Assembly (NCBI GenBank): GCA_932521035.1
Contig: OW051492.1
Coordinates: 11,346,001 to 11,410,000 of the forward strand
Length of the DNA: 64,000 nt
Direction of reading: 5' to 3'
From: Oscheius dolichura
Lineage: Eukaryota > Nematoda > Chromadorea > Rhabditida > Rhabditidae
Part shown: positions 10,103 through 23,522 of the stretch, piece after piece
Layout of the letters: each line of letters starts with the position of its first letter
How positions within the stretch are numbered: the stretch's first letter is position 1
Program-made: the position numbers and the translations under genes
The notes under the pieces: generated by a model
Told to the model about the DNA's origin: nothing
Databases searched by the model: none
What the model saw: the letters and a program-made list of their open reading frames with translations, nothing else

Positions 10103-10788
10103 TAGGAGCCATAACGTGGCTCAAAGGCGTCCTCCTGTGACGGGAGCTGGTTTTTTAGACTCAGCTCGATGAGGCGGTTCGAAAGAGTACAATTTCGGAC
10201 CTCCTACCTTCTTTTCCAAAAGCTGCACCATATTACTGTACCTATTTCTGGATTATAATAGTTTTTGGGCTATAAAACCCGTTTTGTTCAGCGAACCCTA
10301 TTCGATCTTGGGTTATTCGTACTCTACTCGTCGAGCTCTACAAGAAGAGTGGTCGCACGTTCTCCAATCATTAGGTTTTTATTCCGTACTGGCCTGTTCA
10401 AATTGCCCAAGAGATTTGTATTGGCTTAAACCCTGGTTTATGATCTAGGAGCCATAACGTGGCTCAAAGGCGTCCTCCTGTGACGGGAGCTGGTTTTTTA
10501 GACTCAGCTCGATGAGGCGGTTCGAAAGAGTACAATTTCGGACCTCCTACCTTCTTTTCCAAAAGCTGCACCATATTACTGTACCTTTTTCTGGATTATA
10601 ATAGTTTTTGGGCTATAAAACCCGATTTGATCAGCGAACCCTATTCGATCTTGGGTTATTCGTACTCTTCTCGTCGAGCTCTACAAGAAGAGTGGTCGAA
10701 CGTTCTCCAATCATTAGGTTTTTATTCCGTACTGGCCTGTTCAAATTGCCCAAGAGATTTGTATTGGCTTAAACCCTGGTTTATGATC
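10103..10788 (+). repeat. Two S units preceding the 2,097-bp HOR
   Basis: Units start at 10103 (subtype T with CGCACG) and 10446 (CCTTTTTCTGG and the rare CGATTTGATCAGC). The same pair recurs at 15860 and 16203, 5,757 bp downstream. Confidence 0.92.
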
Positions 10789-12885
10789 TAGGAGCCATAA
10801 CGTGGCTCAAAGGCGTCCTCCTGTGACGGGAGCTGGTTTTTTAGACTCAGCTCGATGAGGCGGTTGGAAAGAGTACAATTTCGGACCTCCTACCTTCTTT
10901 TCCAAAAGCTGCACCATATTACTGTACCTATTTCTGGATTATAATAGTTTTTGGGCTATAAAACCCGTTTTGTTCAGCGAACCCTATTCGATCTTGGGTT
11001 ATTCGTACTCTACTCGTCGAGCTCTACAAGAAGAGTGGTCGCACGTTCTCCAATCATTAGGTTTTTATTCCGTACTGGCCTGTTCAAATTGCCCAAGAGA
11101 TTTGTATTGGCTTAAACCCTGGTTTATGATCTAGGAGCCATAACGTGGCTCAAAGGCGTCCTCCTGTGACGGTAGCTGGTTTTTTAGACTCAGCTCGATG
11201 AGGCGGTTCGAAAGAGTACAATTTCGGACCTCCTACCTTCTTTTCCAAAAGCTGCACCATATTACTGTACCTTTTTCTGGATTATAATAGTTTTTGGGCT
11301 ATAAAACCCGATTTGTTCAGCGAACCCTATTCGATCTTGGGTTATTCGTACTCTTCTCGTCGAGCTCTACAAGAAGAGTGGTCGAACGTTCTCCAATCAT
11401 TAGGTTTTTATTCCGTACTGGCCTGTTCAAATTGCCCAAGAGATTTGTATTGGCTTAAACCCTGGTTTATGATCTAGGAGCCATAACGTGGCTCAAAGGC
11501 GTCCTCCTGTGACGGGAGCTGGTTTTTTAGACTCAGCTCGATGAGGCGGTTGGAAAGAGTACAATTTCGGACCTCCTACCTTTTTTTCCAAAAGCTGCAC
11601 CATATTACTGTACCTATTTCTGGATTATAATAGTTTTTGGGCTATAAAACCCGTTTTGTTCAGCGAACCCTATTCGATCTTGGGTTATTCGTACTCTTCT
11701 CGTCGAGCTCTACAAGAAGAGTGGTCGAACGTTCTCCAATCATTAGGTTTTTATTCCGTACTGGCCTGTTCAAATTGCCCAAGAGATTTGTATTGGCCTA
11801 CCCCCTATTTTTGGACTATAATAGTTTTTGGGCTATAAAACGCGATTTGTTCAGCGAACCCTATTCGATCTTGGGTTATTCGTACTCTTCTCGTCGAGCT
11901 CTACAAGAAGAGTGGTCGAACGTTCTCCAATCATTAGGTTTTTATTCCGTACTGGCCTGTTCAAATTGCCCAAGAGATTTGTATTGGCTTAAACCCTGGT
12001 TTATGATCTAGGAGCCATAACGTGGCTCAAAGGCGTCCTCCTGTGACGGGAGCTGGTTTTTTAGACTCAGCTCGATGAGGCGGTTGGAAAGAGTACAATT
12101 TCGGACCTCCTACCTTTTTTTCCAAAAGCTGCACCATATTACTGTACCTATTTCTGGATTATAATAGTTTTTGGGCTATAAAACCCGTTTTGTTCAGCGA
12201 ACCCTATTCGATCTTGGGTTATTCGTACTCTACTCGTCGAGCTCTACAAGAAGAGTGGTCGAACGTTCTCCAATCATTAGGTTTTTATTCCGTACTGGCC
12301 TGTTCAAATTGCCCAAGAGATTTGTATTGGCTTAAACCCTGGTTTATGATCTAGGAGCCATAACGTGGCTCAAAGGCGTCCTCCTGTGACGGGAGCTGGT
12401 TTTTTAGACTCAGCTCGATGAGGCGGTTCGAAAGAGTACAATTTCGGACCTCCTACCTTTGTTTCCAAAAGCTGCACCATATTACTGTACCTATTTCTGG
12501 ATTATAATAGTTTTTGGGCTATAAAACCCGTTTTGTTCAGCGAACCCTATTCGATCTTGGGTTATTCGTACTCTTCTCGTCGAGCTCTACAAGAAGAGTG
12601 GTCGAACGTTCTCCAATCATTAGGTTTTTATTCCGTACTGGCCTGTTCAAATTGCCCAAGAGATTTGTATTGGCCTACCCCCTATTTTTGGACTATAATA
12701 GTTTTTGGGCTATAAAACGCGATTTGTTCAGCGAACCCTATTCGATCTTGGGTTATTCGTACTCTACTCGTCGAGCTCTACAAGAAGAGTGGTCGAACGT
12801 TCTCCGATCATTAGGTTTTTATTCCGTACTGGCCTGTTCAAATTGCCCAAGAGATTTGTATTGGCTTAAACCCTGGTTTATGATC
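10789..12885 (+). repeat. 2,097-bp higher-order repeat, copy 1
   Basis: Unit order is S (10789), S (11132), L (11475), S (12009), L (12352). Diagnostic variants in order are CGCACG; GACGGTAGC with CGATTTG; GGTTGG with CCTTTTTTTCC and CTTCTCG in both A modules; GGTTGG with CCTTTTTTTCC; and CCTTTGTTTCC with CTCCGATC. All five recur in order in the next 2,097 bp. Confidence 0.93.
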
Positions 12886-14982
12886 TAGGAGCCATAACGT
12901 GGCTCAAAGGCGTCCTCCTGTGACGGGAGCTGGTTTTTTAGACTCAGCTCGATGAGGCGGTTCGAAAGAGTACAATTTCGGACCTCCTACCTTCTTTTCC
13001 AAAAGCTGCACCATATTACTGTACCTATTTCTGGATTATAATAGTTTTTGGGCTATAAAACCCGTTTTGTTCAGCGAACCCTATTCGATCTTGGGTTATT
13101 CGTACTCTACTCGTCGAGCTCTACAAGAAGAGTGGTCGCACGTTCTCCAATCATTAGGTTTTTATTCCGTACTGGCCTGTTCAAATTGCCCAAGAGATTT
13201 GTATTGGCTTAAACCCTGGTTTATGATCTAGGAGCCATAACGTGGCTCAAAGGCGTCCTCCTGTGACGGTAGCTGGTTTTTTAGACTCAGCTCGATGAGG
13301 CGGTTCGAAAGAGTACAATTTCGGACCTCCTACCTTCTTTTCCAAAAGCTGCACCATATTACTGTACCTTTTTCTGGATTATAATAGTTTTTGGGCTATA
13401 AAACCCGATTTGTTCAGCGAACCCTATTCGATCTTGGGTTATTCGTACTCTTCTCGTCGAGCTCTACAAGAAGAGTGGTCGAACGTTCTCCAATCATTAG
13501 GTTTTTATTCCGTACTGGCCTGTTCAAATTGCCCAAGAGATTTGTATTGGCTTAAACCCTGGTTTATGATCTAGGAGCCATAACGTGGCTCAAAGGCGTC
13601 CTCCTGTGACGGGAGCTGGTTTTTTAGACTCAGCTCGATGAGGCGGTTGGAAAGAGTACAATTTCGGACCTCCTACCTTTTTTTCCAAAAGCTGCACCAT
13701 ATTACTGTACCTATTTCTGGATTATAATAGTTTTTGGGCTATAAAACCCGTTTTGTTCAGCGAACCCTATTCGATCTTGGGTTATTCGTACTCTTCTCGT
13801 CGAGCTCTACAAGAAGAGTGGTCGAACGTTCTCCAATCATTAGGTTTTTATTCCGTACTGGCCTGTTCAAATTGCCCAAGAGATTTGTATTGGCCTACCC
13901 CCTATTTTTGGACTATAATAGTTTTTGGGCTATAAAACGCGATTTGTTCAGCGAACCCTATTCGATCTTGGGTTATTCGTACTCTTCTCGTCGAGCTCTA
14001 CAAGAAGAGTGGTCGAACGTTCTCCAATCATTAGGTTTTTATTCCGTACTGGCCTGTTCAAATTGCCCAAGAGATTTGTATTGGCTTAAACCCTGGTTTA
14101 TGATCTAGGAGCCATAACGTGGCTCAAAGGCGTCCTCCTGTGACGGGAGCTGGTTTTTTAGACTCAGCTCGATGAGGCGGTTGGAAAGAGTACAATTTCG
14201 GACCTCCTACCTTTTTTTCCAAAAGCTGCACCATATTACTGTACCTATTTCTGGATTATAATAGTTTTTGGGCTATAAAACCCGTTTTGTTCAGCGAACC
14301 CTATTCGATCTTGGGTTATTCGTACTCTACTCGTCGAGCTCTACAAGAAGAGTGGTCGAACGTTCTCCAATCATTAGGTTTTTATTCCGTACTGGCCTGT
14401 TCAAATTGCCCAAGAGATTTGTATTGGCTTAAACCCTGGTTTATGATCTAGGAGCCATAACGTGGCTCAAAGGCGTCCTCCTGTGACGGGAGCTGGTTTT
14501 TTAGACTCAGCTCGATGAGGCGGTTCGAAAGAGTACAATTTCGGACCTCCTACCTTTGTTTCCAAAAGCTGCACCATATTACTGTACCTATTTCTGGATT
14601 ATAATAGTTTTTGGGCTATAAAACCCGTTTTGTTCAGCGAACCCTATTCGATCTTGGGTTATTCGTACTCTTCTCGTCGAGCTCTACAAGAAGAGTGGTC
14701 GAACGTTCTCCAATCATTAGGTTTTTATTCCGTACTGGCCTGTTCAAATTGCCCAAGAGATTTGTATTGGCCTACCCCCTATTTTTGGACTATAATAGTT
14801 TTTGGGCTATAAAACGCGATTTGTTCAGCGAACCCTATTCGATCTTGGGTTATTCGTACTCTACTCGTCGAGCTCTACAAGAAGAGTGGTCGAACGTTCT
14901 CCGATCATTAGGTTTTTATTCCGTACTGGCCTGTTCAAATTGCCCAAGAGATTTGTATTGGCTTAAACCCTGGTTTATGATC
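12886..14982 (+). repeat. 2,097-bp higher-order repeat, copy 2
   Basis: Unit order is S (12886), S (13229), L (13572), S (14106), L (14449), with the same diagnostic variants as the preceding copy. The rare CTCCGATC sits exactly 2,097 bp after its copy-1 partner. The one difference I noticed is GGTTCG in the first unit, where copy 1 has GGTTGG. Confidence 0.93.
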
Positions 14983-15859
14983 TAGGAGCCATAACGTGGC
15001 TCAAAGGCGTCCTCCTGTGACGGGAGCTGGTTTTTTAGACTCAGCTCGATGAGGCGGTTCGAAAGAGTACAATTTCGGACCTCCTACCTTCTTTTCCAAA
15101 AGCTGCACCATATTACTGTACCTATTTCTGGATTATAATAGTTTTTGGGCTATAAAACCCGTTTTGTTCAGCGAACCCTATTCGATCTTGGGTTATTCGT
15201 ACTCTACTCGTCGAGCTCTACAAGAAGAGTGGTCGAACGTTCTCCAATCATTAGGTTTTTATTCCGTACTGGCCTGTTCAAATTGCCCAAGAGATTTGTA
15301 TTGGCTTAAACCCTGGTTTATGATCTAGGAGCCATAACGTGGCTCAAAGGCGTCCTCCTGTGACGGGAGCTGGTTTTTTAGACTCAGCTCGATGAGGCGG
15401 TTCGAAAGAGTACAATTTCGGACCTCCTACCTTCTTTTCCAAAAGCTGCACCATATTACTGTACCTTTTTCTGGATTATAATAGTTTTTGGGCTATAAAA
15501 CCCTATTTGTTCAGCGAACCCTATTCGAGCTTGGGTTATTCGTACTCTACTCGTCGAGCTCTACAAGAAGAGTGGTCGAACGTTCTCCAATCATTAGGTT
15601 TTTATTCCGTACTGGCCTGTTCAAATTGCCCAAGAGATTTGTATTGGCCTACCCCCTATTTTTGGACTATAATAGTTTTTGGGCTATAAAACGCGATTTG
15701 TTCAGCGAACCCTATTCGATCTTGGGTTATTCGTACTCAACTCGTCGAGCTCTACAAGAAGAGTGGTCGAACGTTCTCCAATCATTAGGTTTTTATTCCG
15801 TACTGGCCTGTTCAAATTGCCCAAGAGATTTGTATTGGCTTAAACCCTGGTTTATGATC
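14983..15859 (+). repeat. One S unit and one L' unit
   Basis: S starts at 14983 (subtype T) and L' at 15326. The L' unit matches those at 9035 and 9569. With the following six S units and the L at 17918 it forms the downstream copy of the block 9569-12008. Confidence 0.92.
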
Positions 15860-17917
15860 TAGGAGCCATAACGTGGCTCAAAGGCGTCCTCCTGTGACGG
15901 GAGCTGGTTTTTTAGACTCAGCTCGATGAGGCGGTTCGAAAGAGTACAATTTCGGACCTCCTACCTTCTTTTCCAAAAGCTGCACCATATTACTGTACCT
16001 ATTTCTGGATTATAATAGTTTTTGGGCTATAAAACCCGTTTTGTTCAGCGAACCCTATTCGATCTTGGGTTATTCGTACTCTACTCGTCGAGCTCTACAA
16101 GAAGAGTGGTCGCACGTTCTCCAATCATTAGGTTTTTATTCCGTACTGGCCTGTTCAAATTGCCCAAGAGATTTGTATTGGCTTAAACCCTGGTTTATGA
16201 TCTAGGAGCCATAACGTGGCTCAAAGGCGTCCTCCTGTGACGGGAGCTGGTTTTTTAGACTCAGCTCGATGAGGCGGTTCGAAAGAGTACAATTTCGGAC
16301 CTCCTACCTTCTTTTCCAAAAGCTGCACCATATTACTGTACCTTTTTCTGGATTATAATAGTTTTTGGGCTATAAAACCCGATTTGATCAGCGAACCCTA
16401 TTCGATCTTGGGTTATTCGTACTCTTCTCGTCGAGCTCTACAAGAAGAGTGGTCGAACGTTCTCCAATCATTAGGTTTTTATTCCGTACTGGCCTGTTCA
16501 AATTGCCCAAGAGATTTGTATTGGCTTAAACCCTGGTTTATGATCTAGGAGCCATAACGTGGCTCAAAGGCGTCCTCCTGTGACGGGAGCTGGTTTTTTA
16601 GACTCAGCTCGATGAGGCGGTTGGAAAGAGTACAATTTCGGACCTCCTACCTTCTTTTCCAAAAGCTGCACCATATTACTGTACCTATTTCTGGATTATA
16701 ATAGTTTTTGGGCTATAAAACCCGTTTTGTTCAGCGAACCCTATTCGATCTTGAGTTATTCGTACTCTACTCGTCGAGCTCTACAAGAAGAGTGGTCGCA
16801 CGTTCTCCAATCATTAGGTTTTTATTCCGTACTGGCCTGTTCAAATTGCCCAAGAGATTTGTATTGGCTTAAACCCTGGTTTATGATCTAGGAGCCATAA
16901 CGTGGCTCAAAGGCGTCCTCCTGTGACGGTAGCTGGTTTTTTAGACTCAGCTCGATGAGGCGGTTCGAAAGAGTACAATTTCGGACCTCCTACCTTCTTT
17001 TCCAAAAGCTGCACCATATTACTGTACCTTTTTCTGGATTATAATAGTTTTTGGGCTATAAAACCCGATTTGTTCAGCGAACCCTATTCGATCTTGGGTT
17101 ATTCGTACTCTTCTCGTCGAGCTCTACAAGAAGAGTGGTCGAACGTTCTCCAATCATTAGGTTTTTATTCCGTACTGGCCTGTTCAAATTGCCCAAGAGA
17201 TTGGTATTGGCTTAAACCCTGGTTTATGATCTAGGAGCCATAACGTGGCTCAAAGGCGTCCTCCTGTGACGGGAGCTGGTTTTTTAGACTCAGCTCGATG
17301 AGGCGGTTGGAAAGAGTACAATTTCGGACCTCCTACCTTCTTTTCCAAAAGCTGCACCATATTACTGTACCTATTTCTGGATTATAATAGTTTTTGGGCT
17401 ATAAAACCCGTTTTGTTCAGCGAACCCTATTCGATCTTGAGTTATTCGTACTCTACTCGTCGAGCTCTACAAGAAGAGTGGTCGCACGTTCTCCAATCAT
17501 TAGGTTTTTATTCCGTACTGGCCTGTTCAAATTGCCCAAGAGATTTGTATTGGCTTAAACCCTGGTTTATGATCTAGGAGCCATAACGTGGCTCAAAGGC
17601 GTCCTCCTGTGACGGTAGCTGGTTTTTTAGACTCAGCTCGATGAGGCGGTTCGAAAGAGTACAATTTCGGACCTCCTACCTTCTTTTCCAAAAGCTGCAC
17701 CATATTACTGTACCTTTTTCTGGATTATAATAGTTTTTGGGCTATAAAACCCGATTTGTTCAGCGAACCCTATTCGATCTTGGGTTATTCGTACTCTTCT
17801 CGTCGAGCTCTACAAGAAGAGTGGTCGAACGTTCTCCAATCATTAGGTTTTTATTCCGTACTGGCCTGTTCAAATTGCCCAAGAGATTTGTATTGGCTTA
17901 AACCCTGGTTTATGATC
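15860..17917 (+). repeat. Six S units with a nested 686-bp duplication
   Basis: Units start at 15860, 16203, 16546, 16889, 17232 and 17575. The pair 16546-17231 (GGTTGG, CTTGAGTT, CGCACG; then GACGGTAGC with CGATTTG) is repeated as 17232-17917. The private CTTGAGTT mutation occurs at both positions 686 bp apart. GATTGGTATTGG near 17203 is found only in the first copy. Confidence 0.92.
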
Positions 17918-19862
17918 TAGGAGCCATAACGTGGCTCAAAGGCGTCCTCCTGTGACGGGAGCTGGTTTTTTAGACTCAGCTCGATGAGGCGGTTGGAAAG
18001 AGTACAATTTCGGACCTCCTACCTTTTTTTCCAAAAGCTGCACCATATTACTGTACCTATTTCTGGATTATAATAGTTTTTGGGCTATAAAACCCGTTTT
18101 GTTCAGCGAACCCTATTCGATCTTGGGTTATTCGTACTCTTCTCGTCGAGCTCTACAAGAAGAGTGGTCGAACGTTCTCCAATCATTAGGTTTTTATTCC
18201 GTACTGGCCTGTTCAAATTGCCCAAGAGATTTGTATTGGCCTACCCCCTATTTTTGGACTATAATAGTTTTTGGGCTATAAAACGCGATTTGTTCAGCGA
18301 ACCCTATTCGATCTTGGGTTATTCGTACTCTTCTCGTCGAGCTCTACAAGAAGAGTGGTCGAACGTTCTCCAATCATTAGGTTTTTATTCCGTACTGGCC
18401 TGTTCAAATTGCCCAAGAGATTTGTATTGGCTTAAACCCTGGTTTATGATCTAGGAGCCATAACGTGGCTCAAAGGCGTCCTCCTGTGACGGGAGCTGGT
18501 TTTTTAGACTCAGCTCGATGAGGCGGTTCGAAAGAGTACAATTTCGGACCTCCTACCTTCTTTTCCAAAAGCTGCACCATATTACTGTACCTATTTCTGG
18601 ATTATAATAGTTTTTGGGCTATAAAACCCGTTTTGTTCAGCGAACCCTATTCGATCTTGGGTTATTCGTACTCTTCTCGTCGAGCTCTACAAGAAGAGTG
18701 GTCGAACGTTCTCCAATCATTAGGTTTTTATTCCGTACTGGCCTGTTCAAATTGCCCAAGAGATTTGTATTGGCTTAAACCCTGGTTTATGATCTAGGAG
18801 CCATAACGTGGCTCAAAGGCGTCCTCCTGTGACGGGAGCTGGTTTTTTAGACTCAGCTCGATGAGGCGGTTGGAAAGAGTACAATTTCGGACCTCCTACC
18901 TTTTTTTCCAAAAGCTGCACCATATTACTGTACCTATTTCTGGATTATAATAGTTTTTGGGCTATAAAACCCGTTTTGTTCAGCGAACCCTATTCGATCT
19001 TGGGTTATTCGTACTCTTCTCGTCGAGCTCTACAAGAAGAGTGGTCGAACGTTCTCCAATCATTAGGTTTTTATTCCGTACTGGCCTGTTCAAATTGCCC
19101 AAGAGATTTGTATTGGCCTACCCCCTATTTTTGGACTATAATAGTTTTTGGGCTATAAAACGCGATTTGTTCAGCGAACCCTATTCGATCTTGGGTTATT
19201 CGTACTCAACTCGTCGAGCTCTACAAGAAGAGTGGTCGAACGTTCTCCAATCATTAGGTTTTTATTCCGTACTGGCCTGTTCAAATTGCCCAAGAGATTT
19301 GTATTGGCTTAAACCCTGGTTTATGATCTAGGAGCCATAACGTGGCTCAAAGGCGTCCTCCTGTGACGGGAGCTGGTTTTTTAGACTCAGCTCGATGAGG
19401 CGGTTCGAAAGAGTACAATTTCGGACCTCCTACCTTCTTTTCCAAAAGCTGCACCATATTACTGTACCTTTTTCTGGATTATAATAGTTTTTGGGCTATA
19501 AAACCCTATTTGTTCAGCGAACCCTATTCGAGCTTGGGTTATTCGTACTCTACTCGTCGAGCTCTACAAGAAGAGTGGTCGAACGTTCTCCAATCATTAG
19601 GTTTTTATTCCGTACTGGCCTGTTCAAATTGCCCAAGAGATTTGTATTGGCCTACCCCCTATTTTTGGACTATAATAGTTTTTGGGCTATAAAACGCGAT
19701 TTGTTCAGCGAACCCTATTCGATCTTGGGTTATTCGTACTCAACTCGTCGAGCTCTACAAGAAGAGTGGTCGAACGTTCTCCAATCATTAGGTTTTTATT
19801 CCGTACTGGCCTGTTCAAATTGCCCAAGAGATTTGTATTGGCTTAAACCCTGGTTTATGATC
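17918..19862 (+). repeat. L-S-L-L' block
   Basis: Units are L (17918), S (18452), L (18795) and L' (19329). The first L matches the one at 11475 (GGTTGG, CCTTTTTTTCC, CTTCTCG in both A modules). The L at 18795 instead has ACTCAACT in A2. Confidence 0.92.
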
Positions 19863-21768
19863 TAGGAGCCATAACGTGGCTCAAAGGCGTCCTCCTGTGA
19901 CGGGAGCTGGTTTTTTAGACTCAGCTCGATGAGGCGGTTCGAAAGAGTACAATTTCGGACCTCCTACCTTCTTTTCCAAAAGCTGCACCATATTACTGTA
20001 CCTATTTCTGGATTATAATAGTTTTTGGGCTATAAAACCCGTTTTGTTCAGCGAACCCTATTCGATCTTGGGTTATTCGTACTCTTCTCGTCGAGCTCTA
20101 CAAGAAGAGTGGTCGAACGTTCTCCAATCATTAGGTTTTTATTCCGTACTGGCCTGTTCAAATTGCCCAAGAGATTTGTATTGGCTTAAACCCTGGTTTA
20201 TGATCTAGGAGCCATAACGTGGCTCAAAGGCGTCCTCCTGTGACGGGAGCTGGTTTTTTAGACTCAGCTCGATGAGGCGGTTGGAAAGAGTACAATTTCG
20301 GACCTCCTACCTTTTTTTCCAAAAGCTGCACCATATTACTGTACCTATTTCTGGATTATAATAGTTTTTGGGCTATAAAACCCGTTTTGTTCAGCGAACC
20401 CTATTCGATCTTGGGTTATTCGTACTCTTCTCGTCGAGCTCTACAAGAAGAGTGGTCGAACGTTCTCCAATCATTAGGTTTTTATTCCGTACTGGCCTGT
20501 TCAAATTGCCCAAGAGATTTGTATTGGCTTAAACCCTGGTTTATGATCTAGGAGCCATAACGTGGCTCAAAGGCGTCCTCCTGTGACGGGAGCTGGTTTT
20601 TTAGACTCAGCTCGATGAGGCGGTTGGAAAGAGTACAATTTCGGACCTCCTACCTTTTTTTCCAAAAGCTGCACCATATTACTGTACCTATTTCTGGATT
20701 ATAATAGTTTTTGGGCTATAAAACCCGTTTTGTTCAGCGAACCCTATTCGATCTTGGGTTATTCGTACTCTTCTCGTCGAGCTCTACAAGAAGAGTGGTC
20801 GAACGTTCTCCAATCATTAGGTTTTTATTCCGTACTGGCCTGTTCAAATTGCCCAAGAGATTTGTATTGGCCTACCCCCTATTTTTGGACTATAATAGTT
20901 TTTGGGCTATAAAACGCGATTTGTTCAGCGAACCCTATTCGATCTTGGGTTATTCGTACTCAACTCGTCGAGCTCTACAAGAAGAGTGGTCGAACGTTCT
21001 CCAATCATTAGGTTTTTATTCCGTACTGGCCTGTTCAAATTGCCCAAGAGATTTGTATTGGCTTAAACCCTGGTTTATGATCTAGGAGCCATAACGTGGC
21101 TCAAAGGCGTCCTCCTGTGACGGGAGCTGGTTTTTTAGACTCAGCTCGATGAGGCGGTTCGAAAGAGTACAATTTCGGACCTCCTACCTTCTTTTCCAAA
21201 AGCTGCACCATATTACTGTACCTTTTTCTGGATTATAATAGTTTTTGGGCTATAAAACCCGATTTGTTCAGCGAACCCTATTCGATCTTGGGTTATTCGT
21301 ACTCTTCTCGTCGAGCTCTACAAGAAGAGTGGTCGAACGTTCTCCAATCATTAGGTTTTTATTCCGTACTGGCCTGTTCAAATTGCCCAAGAGATTTGTA
21401 TTGGCTTAAACCCTGGTTTATGATCTAGGAGCCATAACGTGGCTCAAAGGCGTCCTCCTGTGACGGGAGCTGGTTTTTTAGACTCAGCTCGATGAGGCGG
21501 TTCGAAAGAGTACAATTTCGGACCTCCTACCTTTTTTTCCAAAAGCTGCACCATATTACTGTACCTATTTCTGGATTATAATAGTTTTTGGGCTATAAAA
21601 CCCGTTTTGTTCAGCGAACCCTATTCGATCTTGGGTTATTCGTACTCTTCTCGTCGAGCTCTACAAGAAGAGTGGTCGAACGTTCTCCAATCATTAGGTT
21701 TTTATTCCGTACTGGCCTGTTCAAATTGCCCAAGAGATTTGTATTGGCTTAAACCCTGGTTTATGATC
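19863..21768 (+). repeat. S-S-L-S-S block
   Basis: Units are S (19863), S (20206), L (20549), S (21083) and S (21426). The units at 20206 and 20549 carry GGTTGG with CCTTTTTTTCC. The unit at 21083 is subtype A with CCTTTTTCTGG. The unit at 21426 has CCTTTTTTTCC but retains GGTTCG, a recombinant-looking haplotype. Confidence 0.91.
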
Positions 21769-23522
21769 TAGGAGCCATAACGTGGCTCAAAGGCGTCCTC
21801 CTGTGACGGGAGCTGGTTTTTTAGACTCAGCTCGATGAGGCGGTTCGAAAGAGTACAATTTCGGACCTCCTACCTTCTTTTCCAAAAGCTGCACCATATT
21901 ACTGTACCTTTTTCTGGATTATAATAGTTTTTGGGCTATAAAACCCTATTTGTTCAGCGAACCCTATTCGAGCTTGGGTTATTCGTACTCTACTCGTCGA
22001 GCTCTACAAGAAGAGTGGTCGAACGTTCTCCAATCATTAGGTTTTTATTCCGTACTGGCCTGTTCAAATTGCCCAAGAGATTTGTATTGGCCTACCCCCT
22101 ATTTTTGGACTATAATAGTTTTTGGGCTATAAAACCCGATTTGTTCAGCGAACCCTATTCGATCTTGGGTTATTCGTACTCTTCTCGTCGAGCTCTACAA
22201 GAAGAGTGGTCGAACGTTCTCCAATCATTAGGTTTTTATTCCGTACTGGCCTGTTCAAATTGCCCAAGAGATTTGTATTGGCTTAAACCCTGGTTTATGA
22301 TCTAGGAGCCATAACGTGGCTCAAAGGCGTCCTCCTGTGACGGGAGCTGGTTTTTTAGACTCAGCTCGATGAGGCGGTTCGAAAGAGTACAATTTCGGAC
22401 CTCCTACCTTCTTTTCCAAAAGCTGCACCATATTACTGTACCTTTTTCTGGATTATAATAGTTTTTGGGCTATAAAACCCGATTTGTTCAGCGAACCCTA
22501 TTCGATCTTGGGTTATTCGTACTCTTCTCGTCGAGCTCTACAAGAAGAGTGGTCGAACGTTCTCCAATCATTAGGTTTTTATTCCGTACTGGCCTGTTCA
22601 AATTGCCCAAGAGATTTGTATTGGCTTAAACCCTGGTTTATGATCTAGGAGCCATAACGTGGCTCAAAGGCGTCCTCCTGTGACGGGAGCTGGTTTTTTA
22701 GACTCAGCTCGATGAGGCGGTTCGAAAGAGTACAATTTCGGACCTCCTACCTTCTTTTCCAAAAGCTGCACCATATTACTGTACCTTTTTCTGGATTATA
22801 ATAGTTTTTGGGCTATAAAACCCGATTTGTTCAGCGAACCCTATTCGATCTTGGGTTATTCGTACTCTTCTCGTCGAGCTCTACAAGAAGAGTGGTCGAA
22901 CGTTCTCCAATCATTAGGTTTTTATTCCGTACTGGCCTGTTCAAATTGCCCAAGAGATTTGTATTGGCTTAAACCCTGGTTTATGATCTAGGAGCCATAA
23001 CGTGGCTCAAAGGCGTCCTCCTGTGACGGGAGCTGGTTTTTTAGACTCAGCTCGATGAGGCGGTTCGAAAGAGTACAATTTCGGACCTCCTACCTTTTTT
23101 TCCAAAAGCTGCACCATATTACTGTACCTATTTCTGGATTATAATAGTTTTTGGGCTATAAAACCCGTTTTGTTCAGCGAACCCTAGTCGATCTTGGGTT
23201 ATTCGTACTCTTCTCGTCGAGCTCTACAAGAAGAGTGGTCGAACGTTCTCCAATCATTAGGTTTTTATTCCGTACTGGCCTGTTCAAATTGCCCAAGAGA
23301 TTTGTATTGGCCTACCCCCTATTTTTGGACTATAATAGTTTTTGGGCTATAAAACGCGATTTGTTCAGCGAACCCTATTCGATCTTGGGTTATTCGTACT
23401 CAACTCGTCGAGCTCTACAAGAAGAGTGGTCGAACGTTCTCCAATCATTAGGTTTTTATTCCGTACTGGCCTGTTCAAATTGCCCAAGAGATTTGTATTG
23501 GCTTAAACCCTGGTTTATGATC
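21769..23522 (+). repeat. L'-S-S-L block, copy 1
   Basis: Units are L' (21769), S (22303), S (22646) and L (22989). The L' here has an unusual A2 (AAAACCCGATTTG with CTTCTCG, not AAAACGCG with ACTCAACT). The L carries the rare CCCTAGTCG (about 23183). Both markers recur in the next block. Confidence 0.91.
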
